DNA of 64,000 nt from Moduliflexus sp964602655 (GCA_964602655.1 CAZRSF010000023.1:11526-75525); one strand, 5' to 3'. Shown: positions 10,401 to 18,400, counted from the first letter of the stretch. Made by a program: numbers and translations. The notes: generated by a model not told the origin, from the sequence alone.

Positions 10401-12941
10401 AAATCGCCCATCTTTGCCGGTCGTCACCGGCAGTAACGTCGTCAGTTTGCCATGCGCCTGATGAAAGGTCACAAGCGCGTCGGGAATGCGGTTATTTTTG
10501 GCGTCAACCAGCGTCCCCCGCACCGTCACGTAATTTTGCAGCGTCATCGCCGCACCTTTTGTTTCCCCGCCTTGAAGCGCGATCTGCTGTTCAACGTCTT
10601 GATAACCGCGTTTCACGACACGCACCGTATAATCGCCATCCAACAGCGGATCGCTCTCATAACGTCCGTCTGTTTGCGATGTCATGCGGATGCCCGATTG
10701 TCCGGTCTGTTGATGCGTTAGAATAATCGAGTCGGCGCTGAGATTCTCTCCAAGAATATTCGTGACAGCAAGCGTGAAAAAATTCATGGGAATGACGAGC
10801 GTGCCGAGATTGATTTCTTGCGGCGCACCGGGCAGCGTCACGGTCAGGTCTTTGCGATAGGTTTGATTATAGGTATCGTTCCAGACAACGGAAAGCTGCT
10901 CTTCCCCCTGAGAAGAGACCGCTAACTTCGCGCGAATCAGCCCATCGGCATCGCCGTACACGTATTTTTCTCCCGGCAGCGGTTCGACGGCAGCATGCGT
11001 ATTTTGCGACAACACCCGCACATCCGGCAGCGCGTCGCCGCGCGTATTCATCACATTTGCAACCACTGTCACGTAATACGGCACAGTAAACGCCACATCA
11101 ACGACAAGGTTTTTTTTCTGATATGTCACGTCGAGCGACGCGGCTTGATGGTCGGGATGCTGAACAGACACCACGTATTCGCCGTCAGCGATCAGCGACG
11201 CATTACGATAGACGCTCCCAAAACGAATGATCGGAATTGATGTTCCTGTCGCTTTTTCCACCATTGCGACGGTCGCATCCTCCAGCAATTTGCCAGAGGA
11301 ACTGGTCACGCGCGTTTCAATGCCCTGAAAAAGCTGCACGTCGCCGAGGTCATTGATTTTTCCGCCAACGAGCGTAAACGTCGGGCCTTGCCGTTTATAG
11401 CCTTTGGCAGATAATGTCAGGGCGTAGCTGCCGGTCGCGATATCCGGGAAAAAAAAGTTCCCCTGTTCATCTGCGGCGAGCGTTTGTGAAAAGACGTTTT
11501 GCCCTTCTTGCTCCGCCGCAGCCGTCAATGTCACGTCAACCTGGCCCACCGGCTCGCCTTGCATATCAACGACTTGTCCGGCGAGCGAGCCGACTGGCAG
11601 CGCAATCGTCACATTTTTATGATTGCCCTCGCGAATCGAGATGAAATCCTGCGATTCGACGGTCTGCGGCTTGCCGCCGACGGTGTATGTCACCTGAATT
11701 TTATACTGATCGCCGGGCAGGAGGTCAAATTCGGTTTTGGCGGCGCGGCTTGCCGACCGAATCGGTTTGTCTGCGTCGAACAACGTGATTTCCATGTCGC
11801 TCATCAGCGTATCCGCTAACGCGCCGCCGGAAAAATCGGTGACATCCACGAGCATCTTGCCAAGCCGAATGACCTCGACCACTTCCTCGCGATTGCCGAT
11901 CACAATCTCTTTTTGCGCGCGAATATCATGACCGCCGTAGGACATATCAAGGAGATACGTTCCGGCGGCAAGGCCAACCGTCTCGATGCTTTCCCCTTTC
12001 ATCTCGGCATTTTTGATTTTTTGCCGCACCATGACAGGCTTATTTTGACTACCGGCGAGGGACAGTTTCAGGAGGAGTTCTCCGCCCGGAGCGGGATCAA
12101 GCAATTGATCCTCCGCATTTTTAAACTGAATGGACAATCTGGTCAACAGCACATCCGGCAATTCGTCGCCTTCTTCGGCGGTCGTCACATTGACAATGTC
12201 CACACACTCCAACCGATCGACGCCGGCATCTTGCAACACTTGCAAATCGCGTTTCAACCCGACGCCGACCAGCGTGACATGCAGATTCGGCACTTGACAG
12301 GCTGATTGCAGAATGCCGACCACATCATCTTTACATTCCTGCAAATCCACGGCAAACAGCGTCACGTCTTTCGATTCAGGAAGATTCCGCATCATCTCGA
12401 TGCCTTGCGACAGGGCAAGACCGACTGGCGCGCCGCCGCCTAATGGCGGATCCGATAACAGGTTCAATTGCGTGTCGAAATCTTCGCGATTGGTTTGCAG
12501 GTCGTCTATCGTCAGAATCGCTTCGGTATCCTCGCAGGCATCCGGCCCGTTTTCATCAAAACGATGACCAAACGCGTATAGTCCGGCGCGAGAATCAGGG
12601 GAGGCGTTGTTCAGGAGGCGGCGAATCACATCTTGCATCAGCGCGATGCGCTTCTTTTTTCGCATATTTTTCGAGGTGTCATGAATAAACAGATAATTCC
12701 GCATTGGCCGCTGAATCGTCGGAATATCGGAAGATTCCTGCTCACCGTCAACCGGCTCGGCGACCACAGACTCATCATCGGTTGCCGTCTCTGCGGCAGC
12801 GTCTGTTTGTTGCGCCGTCTCCTGCGTTTGCGCCGAAACAGGACGGGATGAGGCCAAAAAGGCCGCGATGCTTGCGATAAATATGCAGAAGACGATCACA
12901 TTCTTCAGAAGTCGAACACGTTTCACGATGCAACACCTCAT
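4422..12941 (-). CDS. Giant secreted VWA protein with about 12 tandem CarboxypepD-reg/Ig-like two-module repeats
   Basis: This is a 2839-aa extracytoplasmic protein. I start at the ATG at 12941, which is preceded by GAAGGGGAAATT and opens a signal peptide ending near SSRPVSAQ. The frame extends 89 codons further upstream without support. Residues 80-265 look like a VWA domain with a partly degenerate MIDAS (D88-T-S90-K-N92) and a GGGAPVGLAL loop. From about residue 380 to the end, two beta-sandwich modules alternate. One begins RLPINF and contains GxYEGxxLxDGxYxVxVxKDGYQ. The other begins HYVTIxGxVxxGKGxGVxxA and resembles carboxypeptidase regulatory or Cna-B-like modules. I count about 12 pairs of roughly 180-190 aa. 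No C-terminal anchor or sorting domain is evident. It probably acts as a surface or adhesive scaffold. Confidence 0.9.
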   Translation of the reverse strand: MRCCIVKRVRLLKNVIVFCIFIASIAAFLASSRPVSAQTQETAQQTDAAAETATDDESVVAEPVDGEQESSDIPTIQRPMRNYLFIHDTSKNMRKKKRIALMQDVIRRLLNNASPDSRAGLYAFGHRFDENGPDACEDTEAILTIDDLQTNREDFDTQLNLLSDPPLGGGAPVGLALSQGIEMMRNLPESKDVTLFAVDLQECKDDVVGILQSACQVPNLHVTLVGVGLKRDLQVLQDAGVDRLECVDIVNVTTAEEGDELPDVLLTRLSIQFKNAEDQLLDPAPGGELLLKLSLAGSQNKPVMVRQKIKNAEMKGESIETVGLAAGTYLLDMSYGGHDIRAQKEIVIGNREEVVEVIRLGKMLVDVTDFSGGALADTLMSDMEITLFDADKPIRSASRAAKTEFDLLPGDQYKIQVTYTVGGKPQTVESQDFISIREGNHKNVTIALPVGSLAGQVVDMQGEPVGQVDVTLTAAAEQEGQNVFSQTLAADEQGNFFFPDIATGSYALTLSAKGYKRQGPTFTLVGGKINDLGDVQLFQGIETRVTSSSGKLLEDATVAMVEKATGTSIPIIRFGSVYRNASLIADGEYVVSVQHPDHQAASLDVTYQKKNLVVDVAFTVPYYVTVVANVMNTRGDALPDVRVLSQNTHAAVEPLPGEKYVYGDADGLIRAKLAVSSQGEEQLSVVWNDTYNQTYRKDLTVTLPGAPQEINLGTLVIPMNFFTLAVTNILGENLSADSIILTHQQTGQSGIRMTSQTDGRYESDPLLDGDYTVRVVKRGYQDVEQQIALQGGETKGAAMTLQNYVTVRGTLVDAKNNRIPDALVTFHQAHGKLTTLLPVTTGKDGRFQATLLADSVGQETFSIVWKSPISGNEYQAAGSFELSKEPIHKFSPMDLGAYQLPANFIRIEVSDVSGRGLPGADVQFISRSGAVAKSVELGNGMYESLDLYDDTYNITVNKAGYKENIIVPDISVGKERRQADAGKVTLPHYATITGTILNGKDEGVPNVELFFGGNGSEQLEQCRTDQTGRFSTVLLVNGTGRETWKAAWQGEKFVTQGAFDLPAEPEGTTNIGEARLPVNFVTIPVSDIRGELLKGVNVRIRAQQQSLESVESLKIEEIEPGIYQAQHLPDGDYTFSFAKEGFETERTLDVSVNGGAHSSAQPVRLGYYVTVTGQVLNGKMEPVAHAAVQSKALASRLLLPPPVAQQDEPIEPSKAEAGAQTPEASATPDVPEPPIIYTDEHGLFTARFLVTAPEKEQLAISWNEQFSTVFDVDFARGPEEQRATFKLPINFVTVQVNDISKKPLSGVLVTLENDVEEEAFTLHETSPGRYDSAGIPDGNYTVSVSKDAYQTTTRVLGVQFGEQQDVACQLNHYIIVKGHVLDGKREGVSAAVIAFANSKTLIEDKVISGTDGAFEARLLVRDTGRETGEISWQGKHGAFRKPLWIDLPAEPQEVTLSDDQTLLPINYLSLEIKSVAATGVPGALVKLHHRASGNIIEARDNDNGNYEGEELFDGVYDIEISKDQYQSITLSNIFLSGGEHKRDVVAPKFLHRITISGVVVNGKSNGVHDALVSIRDPKKLQNCQPFRTREDGSFTLEALVTDVGSETLDIVWNDIYTTSLPLKLPFAPEQVTLDAIRLPINFISVRIVDIYNQPLSGTLVSFAPKQTASASIESMYTGQEIDAGTYESPELPNQSYIVIVQKDGYNQREYPEIAVKDGQMMSNLAIELPHVVTIKGRIIDGKGRGVSNAVVHLDQKTTLQSAEMIETDAAGNFATRVQVIGNGEDALNLAYRVRNEANRAPFELFKKFIPLNQPGEQDFGDMRLPINFIPMRIQDVVGRPIEEAEVSIVPVNAESNAANGGHAPIDIAYIGEGKYEGQYVKDGDYQVIVKKDGYQTQQTEITVNGGEVVAETQFTMPHYVTLSGIVSEGKGDGVANAQLEFTTKENTILSLTAAQDTPQNTPVTTDIRGMFRVKILVKTAGLQQAKAVWNNVYAKDFSFLLPDTPDSDLSLSDDVRLPINFAPFKITNILGQGLSGVDIRLRRENDASETALLASAFGSGLYEARELLDGSYAVTIHKDGYREMTGTFAVKEGETTAEQRFALPHYVTVLGSVVNRKGEGVAGANVALAGLNSALLRPDEAITTGADGSFRVDALVSGSSANTLQEKITVSWSDSVSSDNPPFELTYDFLLPDLPQMMNVGMLALPANFYDVTVNDIAGRGLSGVKVTFIDEQKREFLAKEVNSGLYEGQNLPNGTYSVSVSKDGYQAAQREQIVVSSDIEQSDAPLTFELPYYVKIQGTAVDGKGQQMASDISLSLLGGHSRLISDSVTIDASGNFSADVLVNEQGTEQLNIAWKGEHGDYARSVEFLLPEIPKTVDFQRITLPVNFIPIEVKNLSGDGITDAAVNLNYIESGLNIEAKEIGNGLYEGQLLLDGGYEISVAEDGYKSSERVRVNVAGGVVSETKSFRLQHYVWITGIATNGNGSGVNDPVIEFGQERSIEREKHSDLTGKFEARLEVNDIGNERVQISWNNKYRVPVVFKLPEKPESYDLGEIRLPINFLSFVVTDVSGSTLPDVSVKVESVPSGLAQRFKTDQNGFCKSDDLPNGQFRITVSKPGYQEEHRAISIRDGNHIALRFTLPHYVTIKGTVKDILQQPVGDANVVFEEFFDAEQQKLRTTTDSATGQFEQRLLIDDARFLERQKGHFIVEKDELRELFTFKIPTLPNQTITYTTLLFPMNYLYGKVVDKDVQTIPISDAQITLTPVSDLLYTDTVVPDTEKNTGTPQPLKFVTDSLGAFKVSSLSNGEYKIVIQKEGYLLYEDFIRISGLFQEQEFALRKE

Positions 12942-13279
12942 AATTTCCCCTTCTGAAAGGGACGGGGGATGGATGATTTTTCTATCGAAACACACATATT
13001 TCAGGCGCATCAGGCGTCTTCTCCGCATGATGCGCGTGTTATGATTTCCAATTTTCCGATTTCCGAACGCTGTCAAGATTATTCTCAGTAGAAAGCGTTG
13101 CAAGAAATTTCCCACCGTTCCGAACACTTTTTTCTTGCAAAACTTTTTCCCCTTGAAAAATGAGGGGATGTAATAAATATGGCTGATGATTTTCAGCAGC
13201 CCTGTCAAGGCTCGAAACCCTGACAGGGCTAAGAATGCCTTATCTGTGGCGATGACGCCTCTTTGGAGAATACACGCGC
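12942..13279. other. Divergent intergenic region, giant protein / ftsY
   Basis: This 338-nt region separates the minus-strand giant gene from the plus-strand ftsY and must hold both promoters. I see A/T-rich tracts, including CTTGAAAAATGAGGGGATGTA, but no promoter I would defend. The only clear element is the family B palindrome at 13198-13230. Confidence 0.5.
13198..13230. repeat. Palindromic repeat, family B (AGCCCTGTCA...TGACAGGGCT variant)
   Basis: An imperfect inverted repeat ending 49 nt before the ftsY start. Other family B copies lie at 18401-18433, 26998-27030, 47183-47215, 56770-56802, 57245-57277 and 62807-62839. Confidence 0.85.
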
Positions 13280-15718
13280 ATGTTTGGAAAACGAGAAAAC
13301 CGAGACCAGAAGTTTCTGCTGAAAGCGATCAACAAGACCCCCAACGATCCGAAATTGCACGTCGAACTCGGCTGGCTCTATGCCGAAGGACGGCAATATC
13401 ACGACGCGCAGCAGCATTTTTCCCGCGCGATTGAACTCCGCGCCGACCAACACACCGCCGCCGACGCCGGATATGGGCTTGCCTTGATGCATATCGAACA
13501 AAACGCCTTCGAACAGGCCCGAGAAGATTTGCGAACCATTATCCGCGATTGCCCGACGTTTCGAAAACGCGCGGAAGCGCATTTTACGTTAGCGCAAGTC
13601 AACGAACATCTATGGCGGCAGACGGCATGGACAAATGAAAAAGAACGGCTGAACGCCGAATATTTGCAGCGGGCGATCGATCACTACGAACAGGCGATTG
13701 AACGGCGTTCGGAACAACACGCGACCGCCGAATTCTTGCTCGGCAATCTGCTCTGCGAGATTTCGCGTCAGGACGAGGCGCTGCCGCATCTGCGCCTCGC
13801 GAGCCAGCATATCCCGCTCGATCAGAAAGAGGCGTTCGAATTACATGTGTTGTTAGGGACATTATATCAGCAAAAACACGATCTCGCCAACGCCAAAACC
13901 GCCTTCGAAACCGCATTGAAAAAAGGCGCGAAACCGGCGTTTGTCGCCGATGTGCAGTATCGTCTCGGCCAGATTGCGCAGGCGCAAAACGATGACGATC
14001 AGGCGGTCGTTCACTATGAAAAAGCGCTGGCCGCGTATGGCGACACGCAGTCCGACGCCGCGCTCGACATCCTCGTGAATTTGAGCGAACTCCGCTACCG
14101 GCATCATTGGCAGAAAGACGCCATCGGTTACGCCGAACGCGCCATGCAGTTTCCGAAGCTGCCGGAATCGGCGCGCCAGCAATTGTTGAAAATTTTGGCG
14201 CAGGGCTACGCCGCGCTCAAAGCCTTCGATAAGGCGATTCCGTATGAAGATCAGTATTTCGACACCGTGCATGACCACGACGCGAAAGCGGAAAGCCTGC
14301 TGCGGCTCGGCAATTTGCATGAAGAGCAGCAGCAAGACAAAGAAGCCGTTGACGCCTACCGCAAAGGCTTGAAATTCAGCAAACGCAATCTGCTCGCCAG
14401 CAAACTGAACGCCGCCATCGGGCGTATCTATCTGCGCGAAGATCGCTTGAATCAAGCGATCAACAACATCAAAGACGCCTTAGAACATGCGGCGGAAGAC
14501 CAGCATCACGCTGCGTTTGTTTATCGGCTGCTTGGCGAATGCCATGCGAAACGCAAGGAAATGGAACGCGCGATTGAGGCGTATGGTACGATTCTCGCGA
14601 AATACAAGGAATCACAGGAAGAGCAATTCGCCCGCCAGGAACTCAAGACCCTCCGTAAAAACTTCAAAAAGGAAATCCAGGAACTCGAACGCCAGCAAGC
14701 CGCCCAGCAGCAGGCCGCGCAAGACGACAAACGCCCGCCGAAGCCAATCAGCACCGAAGAACAGGAACGGCTCGTCGAATTGATTGACCAGATTCTCGAT
14801 GAGAAGGGCTTTTTCGAACGACTGAAAGAAGGCTTGCTGAAAACTCATTTGGGGTTGGTATCGAAAATCGAGCAGTTGCTCGCCAGCCGGACGAACGTGG
14901 ATGAGGAGTTGATCGAACATCTGGAAGAAATCCTGATTCTCTCCGATATGGGCGTGAAGACGACGCAGCGCATCATCGAAAGCCTGCGGGAGCGCGTCTC
15001 GAAAAAGGAGTTAAAAAACACGAATCAAGTCAAATATTACCTGAAACGCGAAGTGCAGGCGATTTTAGAAGGGCATGAAAAGCCGATTGACGTCAGCCGG
15101 ACGAAACCGTTCGTCATTCTCGTCATCGGCGTCAACGGTACGGGCAAAACCACCACCATCGGCAAATTAGCCAGCAAATTCAAAGCGCAGGGCAAAGACG
15201 TGCTGATCGCCGCCGGCGACACGTTCCGCGCCGCTGCCATCGAGCAGTTGGAAATCTGGGGCGAACGAGCCGGATGTGACGTGATCAAACGCGCCTCCGG
15301 GACTGACCCGTCAGCAGTGTTGTTCGACGCCGTCAAAGCCGCCAAAGCCCGCAATGCGGACGTGCTGATCGCCGATACCGCCGGACGGCTGCACACCAAA
15401 CATAATTTGATGGAAGAACTGCGCAAAATGGTGCGCATCATTTCCCGCGAAATGCCAGGCGCTCCGCATGAAATTTTGATGGTGATTGACGCCACTACCG
15501 GACAGAATGCGATTCAGCAGGCGCAGATTTTTAACGAAGGGATCGGCATCACCAGTTTCGCCCTCACCAAACTCGACGGCACGGCCAAAGGCGGCATTAT
15601 CGTCGGCATTTCCAACGAAATGAATATCCCGATCAGCTACATCGGCATCGGCGAAAAGGTCGAAGACCTGCGGGAATTTAACGCCAAAGAATTTGTCGAG
15701 GCGCTGTTCGAGGAATAA
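13280..15718 (+). CDS. ftsY: Signal recognition particle receptor FtsY with an N-terminal TPR array (fusion)
   Basis: The C-terminal ~320 residues are a complete FtsY NG domain. They include the SRP54-type helical N domain from about residue 495, the P-loop GVNGTGKTT near 618, DTFRAAAIEQLE, DTAGR, TKLDGTAKGG and the closing GIGEKVEDLREF. FtsY docks ribosome-SRP complexes at the membrane for co-translational insertion. The first ~465 residues replace the usual acidic A domain with roughly ten TPR-like helical pairs (for example LHVELGWLYAEGRQYHDAQQ and AIEAYGTILAKYKESQ) and then a short Q-rich linker. At 812 aa it is more than twice the usual ~300-500 aa. GGAGA lies 10 nt before the ATG. The frame is continuous across the junction, so this is a real fusion unless the assembly is wrong. 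Confidence 0.93.
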   Translation: MFGKRENRDQKFLLKAINKTPNDPKLHVELGWLYAEGRQYHDAQQHFSRAIELRADQHTAADAGYGLALMHIEQNAFEQAREDLRTIIRDCPTFRKRAEAHFTLAQVNEHLWRQTAWTNEKERLNAEYLQRAIDHYEQAIERRSEQHATAEFLLGNLLCEISRQDEALPHLRLASQHIPLDQKEAFELHVLLGTLYQQKHDLANAKTAFETALKKGAKPAFVADVQYRLGQIAQAQNDDDQAVVHYEKALAAYGDTQSDAALDILVNLSELRYRHHWQKDAIGYAERAMQFPKLPESARQQLLKILAQGYAALKAFDKAIPYEDQYFDTVHDHDAKAESLLRLGNLHEEQQQDKEAVDAYRKGLKFSKRNLLASKLNAAIGRIYLREDRLNQAINNIKDALEHAAEDQHHAAFVYRLLGECHAKRKEMERAIEAYGTILAKYKESQEEQFARQELKTLRKNFKKEIQELERQQAAQQQAAQDDKRPPKPISTEEQERLVELIDQILDEKGFFERLKEGLLKTHLGLVSKIEQLLASRTNVDEELIEHLEEILILSDMGVKTTQRIIESLRERVSKKELKNTNQVKYYLKREVQAILEGHEKPIDVSRTKPFVILVIGVNGTGKTTTIGKLASKFKAQGKDVLIAAGDTFRAAAIEQLEIWGERAGCDVIKRASGTDPSAVLFDAVKAAKARNADVLIADTAGRLHTKHNLMEELRKMVRIISREMPGAPHEILMVIDATTGQNAIQQAQIFNEGIGITSFALTKLDGTAKGGIIVGISNEMNIPISYIGIGEKVEDLREFNAKEFVEALFEE

Positions 15719-15748
15719 CAGGAGTGCAAAAGCTTGCTTTTGCCGCAT
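15719..15748. repeat. Dispersed palindromic repeat, family F
   Basis: Contains GGAGTGCAAAAGCTTGCTTTTGC directly after the ftsY stop codon. It matches the copies at 350-373 and 44298-44376. It may act as a weak hairpin between ftsY and the next gene. Confidence 0.6.
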
Positions 15749-15799
15749 CTAAGCAACGACAAGAATAACGATAAATAAGGATTTCAAGGAATATCTCGA

Positions 15800-17113
15800 A
15801 TGCCAGATACCGTCACATCGTTAAAGCTCAAGCGGATTCATCACGAGATCGATCATTATAGCCAGCAATACGAGAGAATTTCCGAACAGATATTGCGAAC
15901 GCTGAATGAGGCGGATAAAATCCCGCTAAGGGAGCATCTCGCTCAGATCGAACGGGACATTGCGCGTTTGGAAGAGGAACGAACGCAGCTCGAATCCGAT
16001 GATCCGCCGCTAAAACAGCCTGAAGAGCGGAAACCGACAGCCTCGCCGAACAAGCGCGGCGTACCCTGGCTGAGGCTGTTGAGCGTGCTGACGCTTCTTG
16101 GCATCACGCTCGGCCTTGCGTGGCTACAGCCCTGGAAATATTTTCCATTTTCAGAGCCGACGCCGACAGTTACGCCAGCGGCAACGCCAACCCCGACCAC
16201 AGCGCCTGAACCAACCGCAACGCCGACAGAGACGCCCGAACCGACGGCCACGCCGACACCGGCAGCGCCGCAAGCCGGAGAGGTGTGGAACGAACCGACG
16301 ACCGGCATGGAATTCGTGTATGTGCTGGGCGGCTGTTTTCAAATGGGACAAACTGACATTGAAAAAGCGCAGTTGATCGCAGAAGACGGCGAAGAGAATT
16401 ATAATAAATGGTTTGCTAATGAATTGCCGCGCCATGAAGTCTGTGTTCATCAAGATAGCGGATTCTGGATGGGAAAATACGAAGTAACGAACGCGCAATA
16501 TCGCGGATTCAAGGCGGATCATGACAGCAGAGACTATGAAGGGAAATCGTTTAACGGCGATGATCAACCGGTGGTGCATGTCAGTTGGAATGAGACGATA
16601 GCGTTTACGGAATGGCTGACAAAAAACAGCGGCGGAACGGCAGCGTTTCGGCTGTCGGCTGAAGCGGAATGGGAATATGCTGCTCGCGCCGGAATGGAAA
16701 CGATTCGTTATTGGGGCAATGATCTGAAACATACGCAGGCATGCCAATATGAGAATGTTTCTGATCAGACATTGAAAAAGGCATTTTCATATTCATATTT
16801 TACATGGCAAGAGCATGATTGCAACGATGGATATGCCGTGACTGCGCCGGTCGGCACATTTAAGCCCAATAAGTTCGGTCTGTACGATATGCTCGGCAAT
16901 GTCTATGAATGGTGTCAAGATACGTATGCGAGTTACAGCGAGATGCCGACAGATGGCAGCACCTATGGAAGTTCAGGCGATGAAAGGAAGAATATTGTAC
17001 GCGGCGGGTCGTGGGATGGTCGCCCGAACTACGTGCGCAGTTCGTTCCGCCACGGGGCAGTACCTGATGATCATTTCTACACTGTCGGGTTTCGCGTTGT
17101 TGTCGTGCGGTGA
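15800..17113 (+). CDS. Membrane-anchored SUMF1/FGE-fold protein with N-terminal coiled coil
   Basis: Residues 8-66 form a strongly charged coiled coil. One transmembrane helix follows (about 90-109, WLRLLSVLTLLGITLGLAW), then a Pro/Thr/Ala-rich linker (118-158). The rest is a SUMF1 (formylglycine-generating-enzyme sulfatase-like) domain, with GMEFVYVLGGCFQMG, PRHEVCV, GKYEVTNAQY, RLSAEAEWEYAAR, GLYDMLGNVYEWCQD, RGGSWDG and a C-terminal GFRVV. The segment that holds the copper-binding cysteine pair in true FGEs reads YVRSSFRHG here, so it is probably a binding rather than an oxidising domain. The coil resembles the short effector-associated coils of NTP-dependent conflict systems, which is only suggestive. 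It follows ftsY after a repeat. Confidence 0.85.
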   Translation: MPDTVTSLKLKRIHHEIDHYSQQYERISEQILRTLNEADKIPLREHLAQIERDIARLEEERTQLESDDPPLKQPEERKPTASPNKRGVPWLRLLSVLTLLGITLGLAWLQPWKYFPFSEPTPTVTPAATPTPTTAPEPTATPTETPEPTATPTPAAPQAGEVWNEPTTGMEFVYVLGGCFQMGQTDIEKAQLIAEDGEENYNKWFANELPRHEVCVHQDSGFWMGKYEVTNAQYRGFKADHDSRDYEGKSFNGDDQPVVHVSWNETIAFTEWLTKNSGGTAAFRLSAEAEWEYAARAGMETIRYWGNDLKHTQACQYENVSDQTLKKAFSYSYFTWQEHDCNDGYAVTAPVGTFKPNKFGLYDMLGNVYEWCQDTYASYSEMPTDGSTYGSSGDERKNIVRGGSWDGRPNYVRSSFRHGAVPDDHFYTVGFRVVVVR

Positions 17114-17169
17114 GGACTCTTGCCCTATTGCCCTTTTTGCGCTTTTGCGGGGTTTGGGCAGCGCCCGAT

Positions 17170-17240
17170 GGAACTACAAGGATAGGTGTAAGAAGGGATA
17201 CTGGTGAAATATCCTTTCTTACACCTATCCTTGTAGTTCC
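17170..17240. repeat. Long inverted repeat built from the GGAACTACAAGGAT cassette
   Basis: Two 31-nt arms (17170-17200 and 17210-17240) pair with about one mismatch around a 9-nt spacer. The arm sequence GGAACTACAAGGATAGGTGT closely matches single copies at about 61150-61180 and 61950-61980, next to the conflict island. It separates the SUMF1 gene from the convergent small gene and could terminate both transcripts. Confidence 0.85.
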
Positions 17241-17254
17241 GTTGTAGTTTCGAC

Positions 17255-17572
17255 CTACGGCAAAGGCAGCGGCAGCGGCAGGCGTTCCAATGTCTCGGAT
17301 GCGCCGACGGCGGGCGGATGATACACTGTCGGCGGCTGGCCGGGTCGCCAGACGACGAAGACGAGCGAACGATCTTCCAGCGGCGCGACAAACCGGAAGC
17401 GCACCCGCGATGGCTGGCCGTTCGGAGTCATTTCAAGCACTTCCGCCGTCATGCGCTGTAATTGCACTTGTTCGCCGACACGCATCGGCGCGTCTGCGCC
17501 GAGAGAAATGCGGTCAAGCTCAATCTGCCACCATCCGCAGCGAATCGCCATATCGAACGTCCGTTCGTTCAC
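17255..17572 (-). CDS. Hypothetical small protein
   Basis: A 105-aa frame from a GTG at 17572, or 98 aa from the ATG at 17551, which begins MAIRCGWWQIELDRISLGAD. I do not recognise a family. The composition is protein-like, with alternating hydrophobic and charged residues and VRVGEQVQLQR-type beta strands, ending in a Leu-Pro run (LPLPLPLP). Neither start has a convincing SD sequence. It is convergent with the SUMF1 gene and divergent from pnuC. It could be a small beta-barrel (PilZ-like or SH3-like), but that is a guess. Confidence 0.45.
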   Translation of the reverse strand: MNERTFDMAIRCGWWQIELDRISLGADAPMRVGEQVQLQRMTAEVLEMTPNGQPSRVRFRFVAPLEDRSLVFVVWRPGQPPTVYHPPAVGASETLERLPLPLPLP

Positions 17573-17660
17573 CTATATGCGTCGAAATGCAATTTCGACA
17601 TACAAACTCTTGACAATTTTGCAGGGTTTCAGGCGTTTCTTTCGAAACAACGTCATTATC

Positions 17661-17742
17661 TACCACGAAACACACGAAAGAAACATTGAATTCGTGTGAA
17701 CGGCCTACCCATATTTTTGTGTGTTTCGCGTGTTTCGTGGTA
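17661..17742. repeat. Inverted repeat TACCACGAAACACACGAAA / ...TGTTTCGTGGTA
   Basis: Arms at 17661-17679 and 17719-17742 flank about 40 nt. It is the only copy in this window. It lies just upstream of pnuC and may form a leader hairpin or be a remnant of a miniature mobile element. Confidence 0.7.
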
Positions 17743-17753
17743 ATATTTCATGT

Positions 17754-18395
17754 ATGCTCGAATGGCTCAGTGTCAATAAAATAGCGTTTACAATCTTGAA
17801 TTATCCGATGAGTTACATCGAATTCGTCGGAACGATTCTCTATTTGTGGTCGGTCTGGCTGATTGCGCGGCGCAATATCCTGACGTGGCCGGTCGGCATC
17901 GTCAGCGTCTTGCTTTACATGGCGCTGTTCTATCAAATCCAGTTGTATTCCGATACCGTCGAGCAGGTGTATTACCTGATCGCCAGCGCGTATGGCTGGT
18001 GGCGCTGGCTGACGCCGAGCAAAGATACCGGCAAGGCGATTCCCACGCGGTGGAGTTCCTGGCGCGTCGCTCTTAGCTGGATGGCCGCGACCGCCGTTGT
18101 CTCCGCGTTAACCGGCCTGTTGATGAGCCGAATTCATCTCCTCGCGCCGACATGGTTTCCGCAGCCCGCGTCATTGCCCTATCTCGACGCGCTGACGACG
18201 ATCATGAGTTTTTCGGCGATGTGGCTGATGGCGCAAAAACGGATCGAAAGCTGGATGTATTGGATCATTGTGGATGTGATTGGGATCGGCCTCTATTACG
18301 TGAAAGATGTGCGTTTCGTCGCGCTGCTGTATGTGATTCTGCTCGGCATGGCGATCAACGGCCTTTTCTCATGGATTCGCAGCAAACAGACATAA
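17754..18395 (+). CDS. pnuC: PnuC-type vitamin transporter (nicotinamide riboside family)
   Basis: A polytopic membrane protein of 213 aa with the PnuC hallmark region: SYIEFVGTILYLWSVWLIAR, then WPVGIVSVLLYMALFYQIQLYSD and YYLIASAYGWWRW. The C-terminal half carries SWMYWIIVDVIGIGLYYVKD, also typical. The family transports vitamin nucleosides or precursors by facilitated diffusion, trapped by phosphorylation inside the cell: nicotinamide riboside for PnuC and thiamine for PnuT relatives. No NadR or thiamine gene is nearby, and I see no riboswitch in the leader, so the substrate is unresolved. I use the ATG at 17754 (MLEWLSVNKIAF); the longer frame begins inside the repeat arm. Confidence 0.88.
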   Translation: MLEWLSVNKIAFTILNYPMSYIEFVGTILYLWSVWLIARRNILTWPVGIVSVLLYMALFYQIQLYSDTVEQVYYLIASAYGWWRWLTPSKDTGKAIPTRWSSWRVALSWMAATAVVSALTGLLMSRIHLLAPTWFPQPASLPYLDALTTIMSFSAMWLMAQKRIESWMYWIIVDVIGIGLYYVKDVRFVALLYVILLGMAINGLFSWIRSKQT

Positions 18396-18400
18396 CGACG

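Noticed and set aside
4422..12941. Many 70-200-aa plus-strand frames opposite the giant gene
   Set aside because: All are shadows; their recurrence simply follows the internal repeats of the giant gene.
12942..13208. N-terminal extension of the giant protein to 13208
   Set aside because: The signal peptide and SD sequence both place the start at 12941; the extension has no secretion logic.
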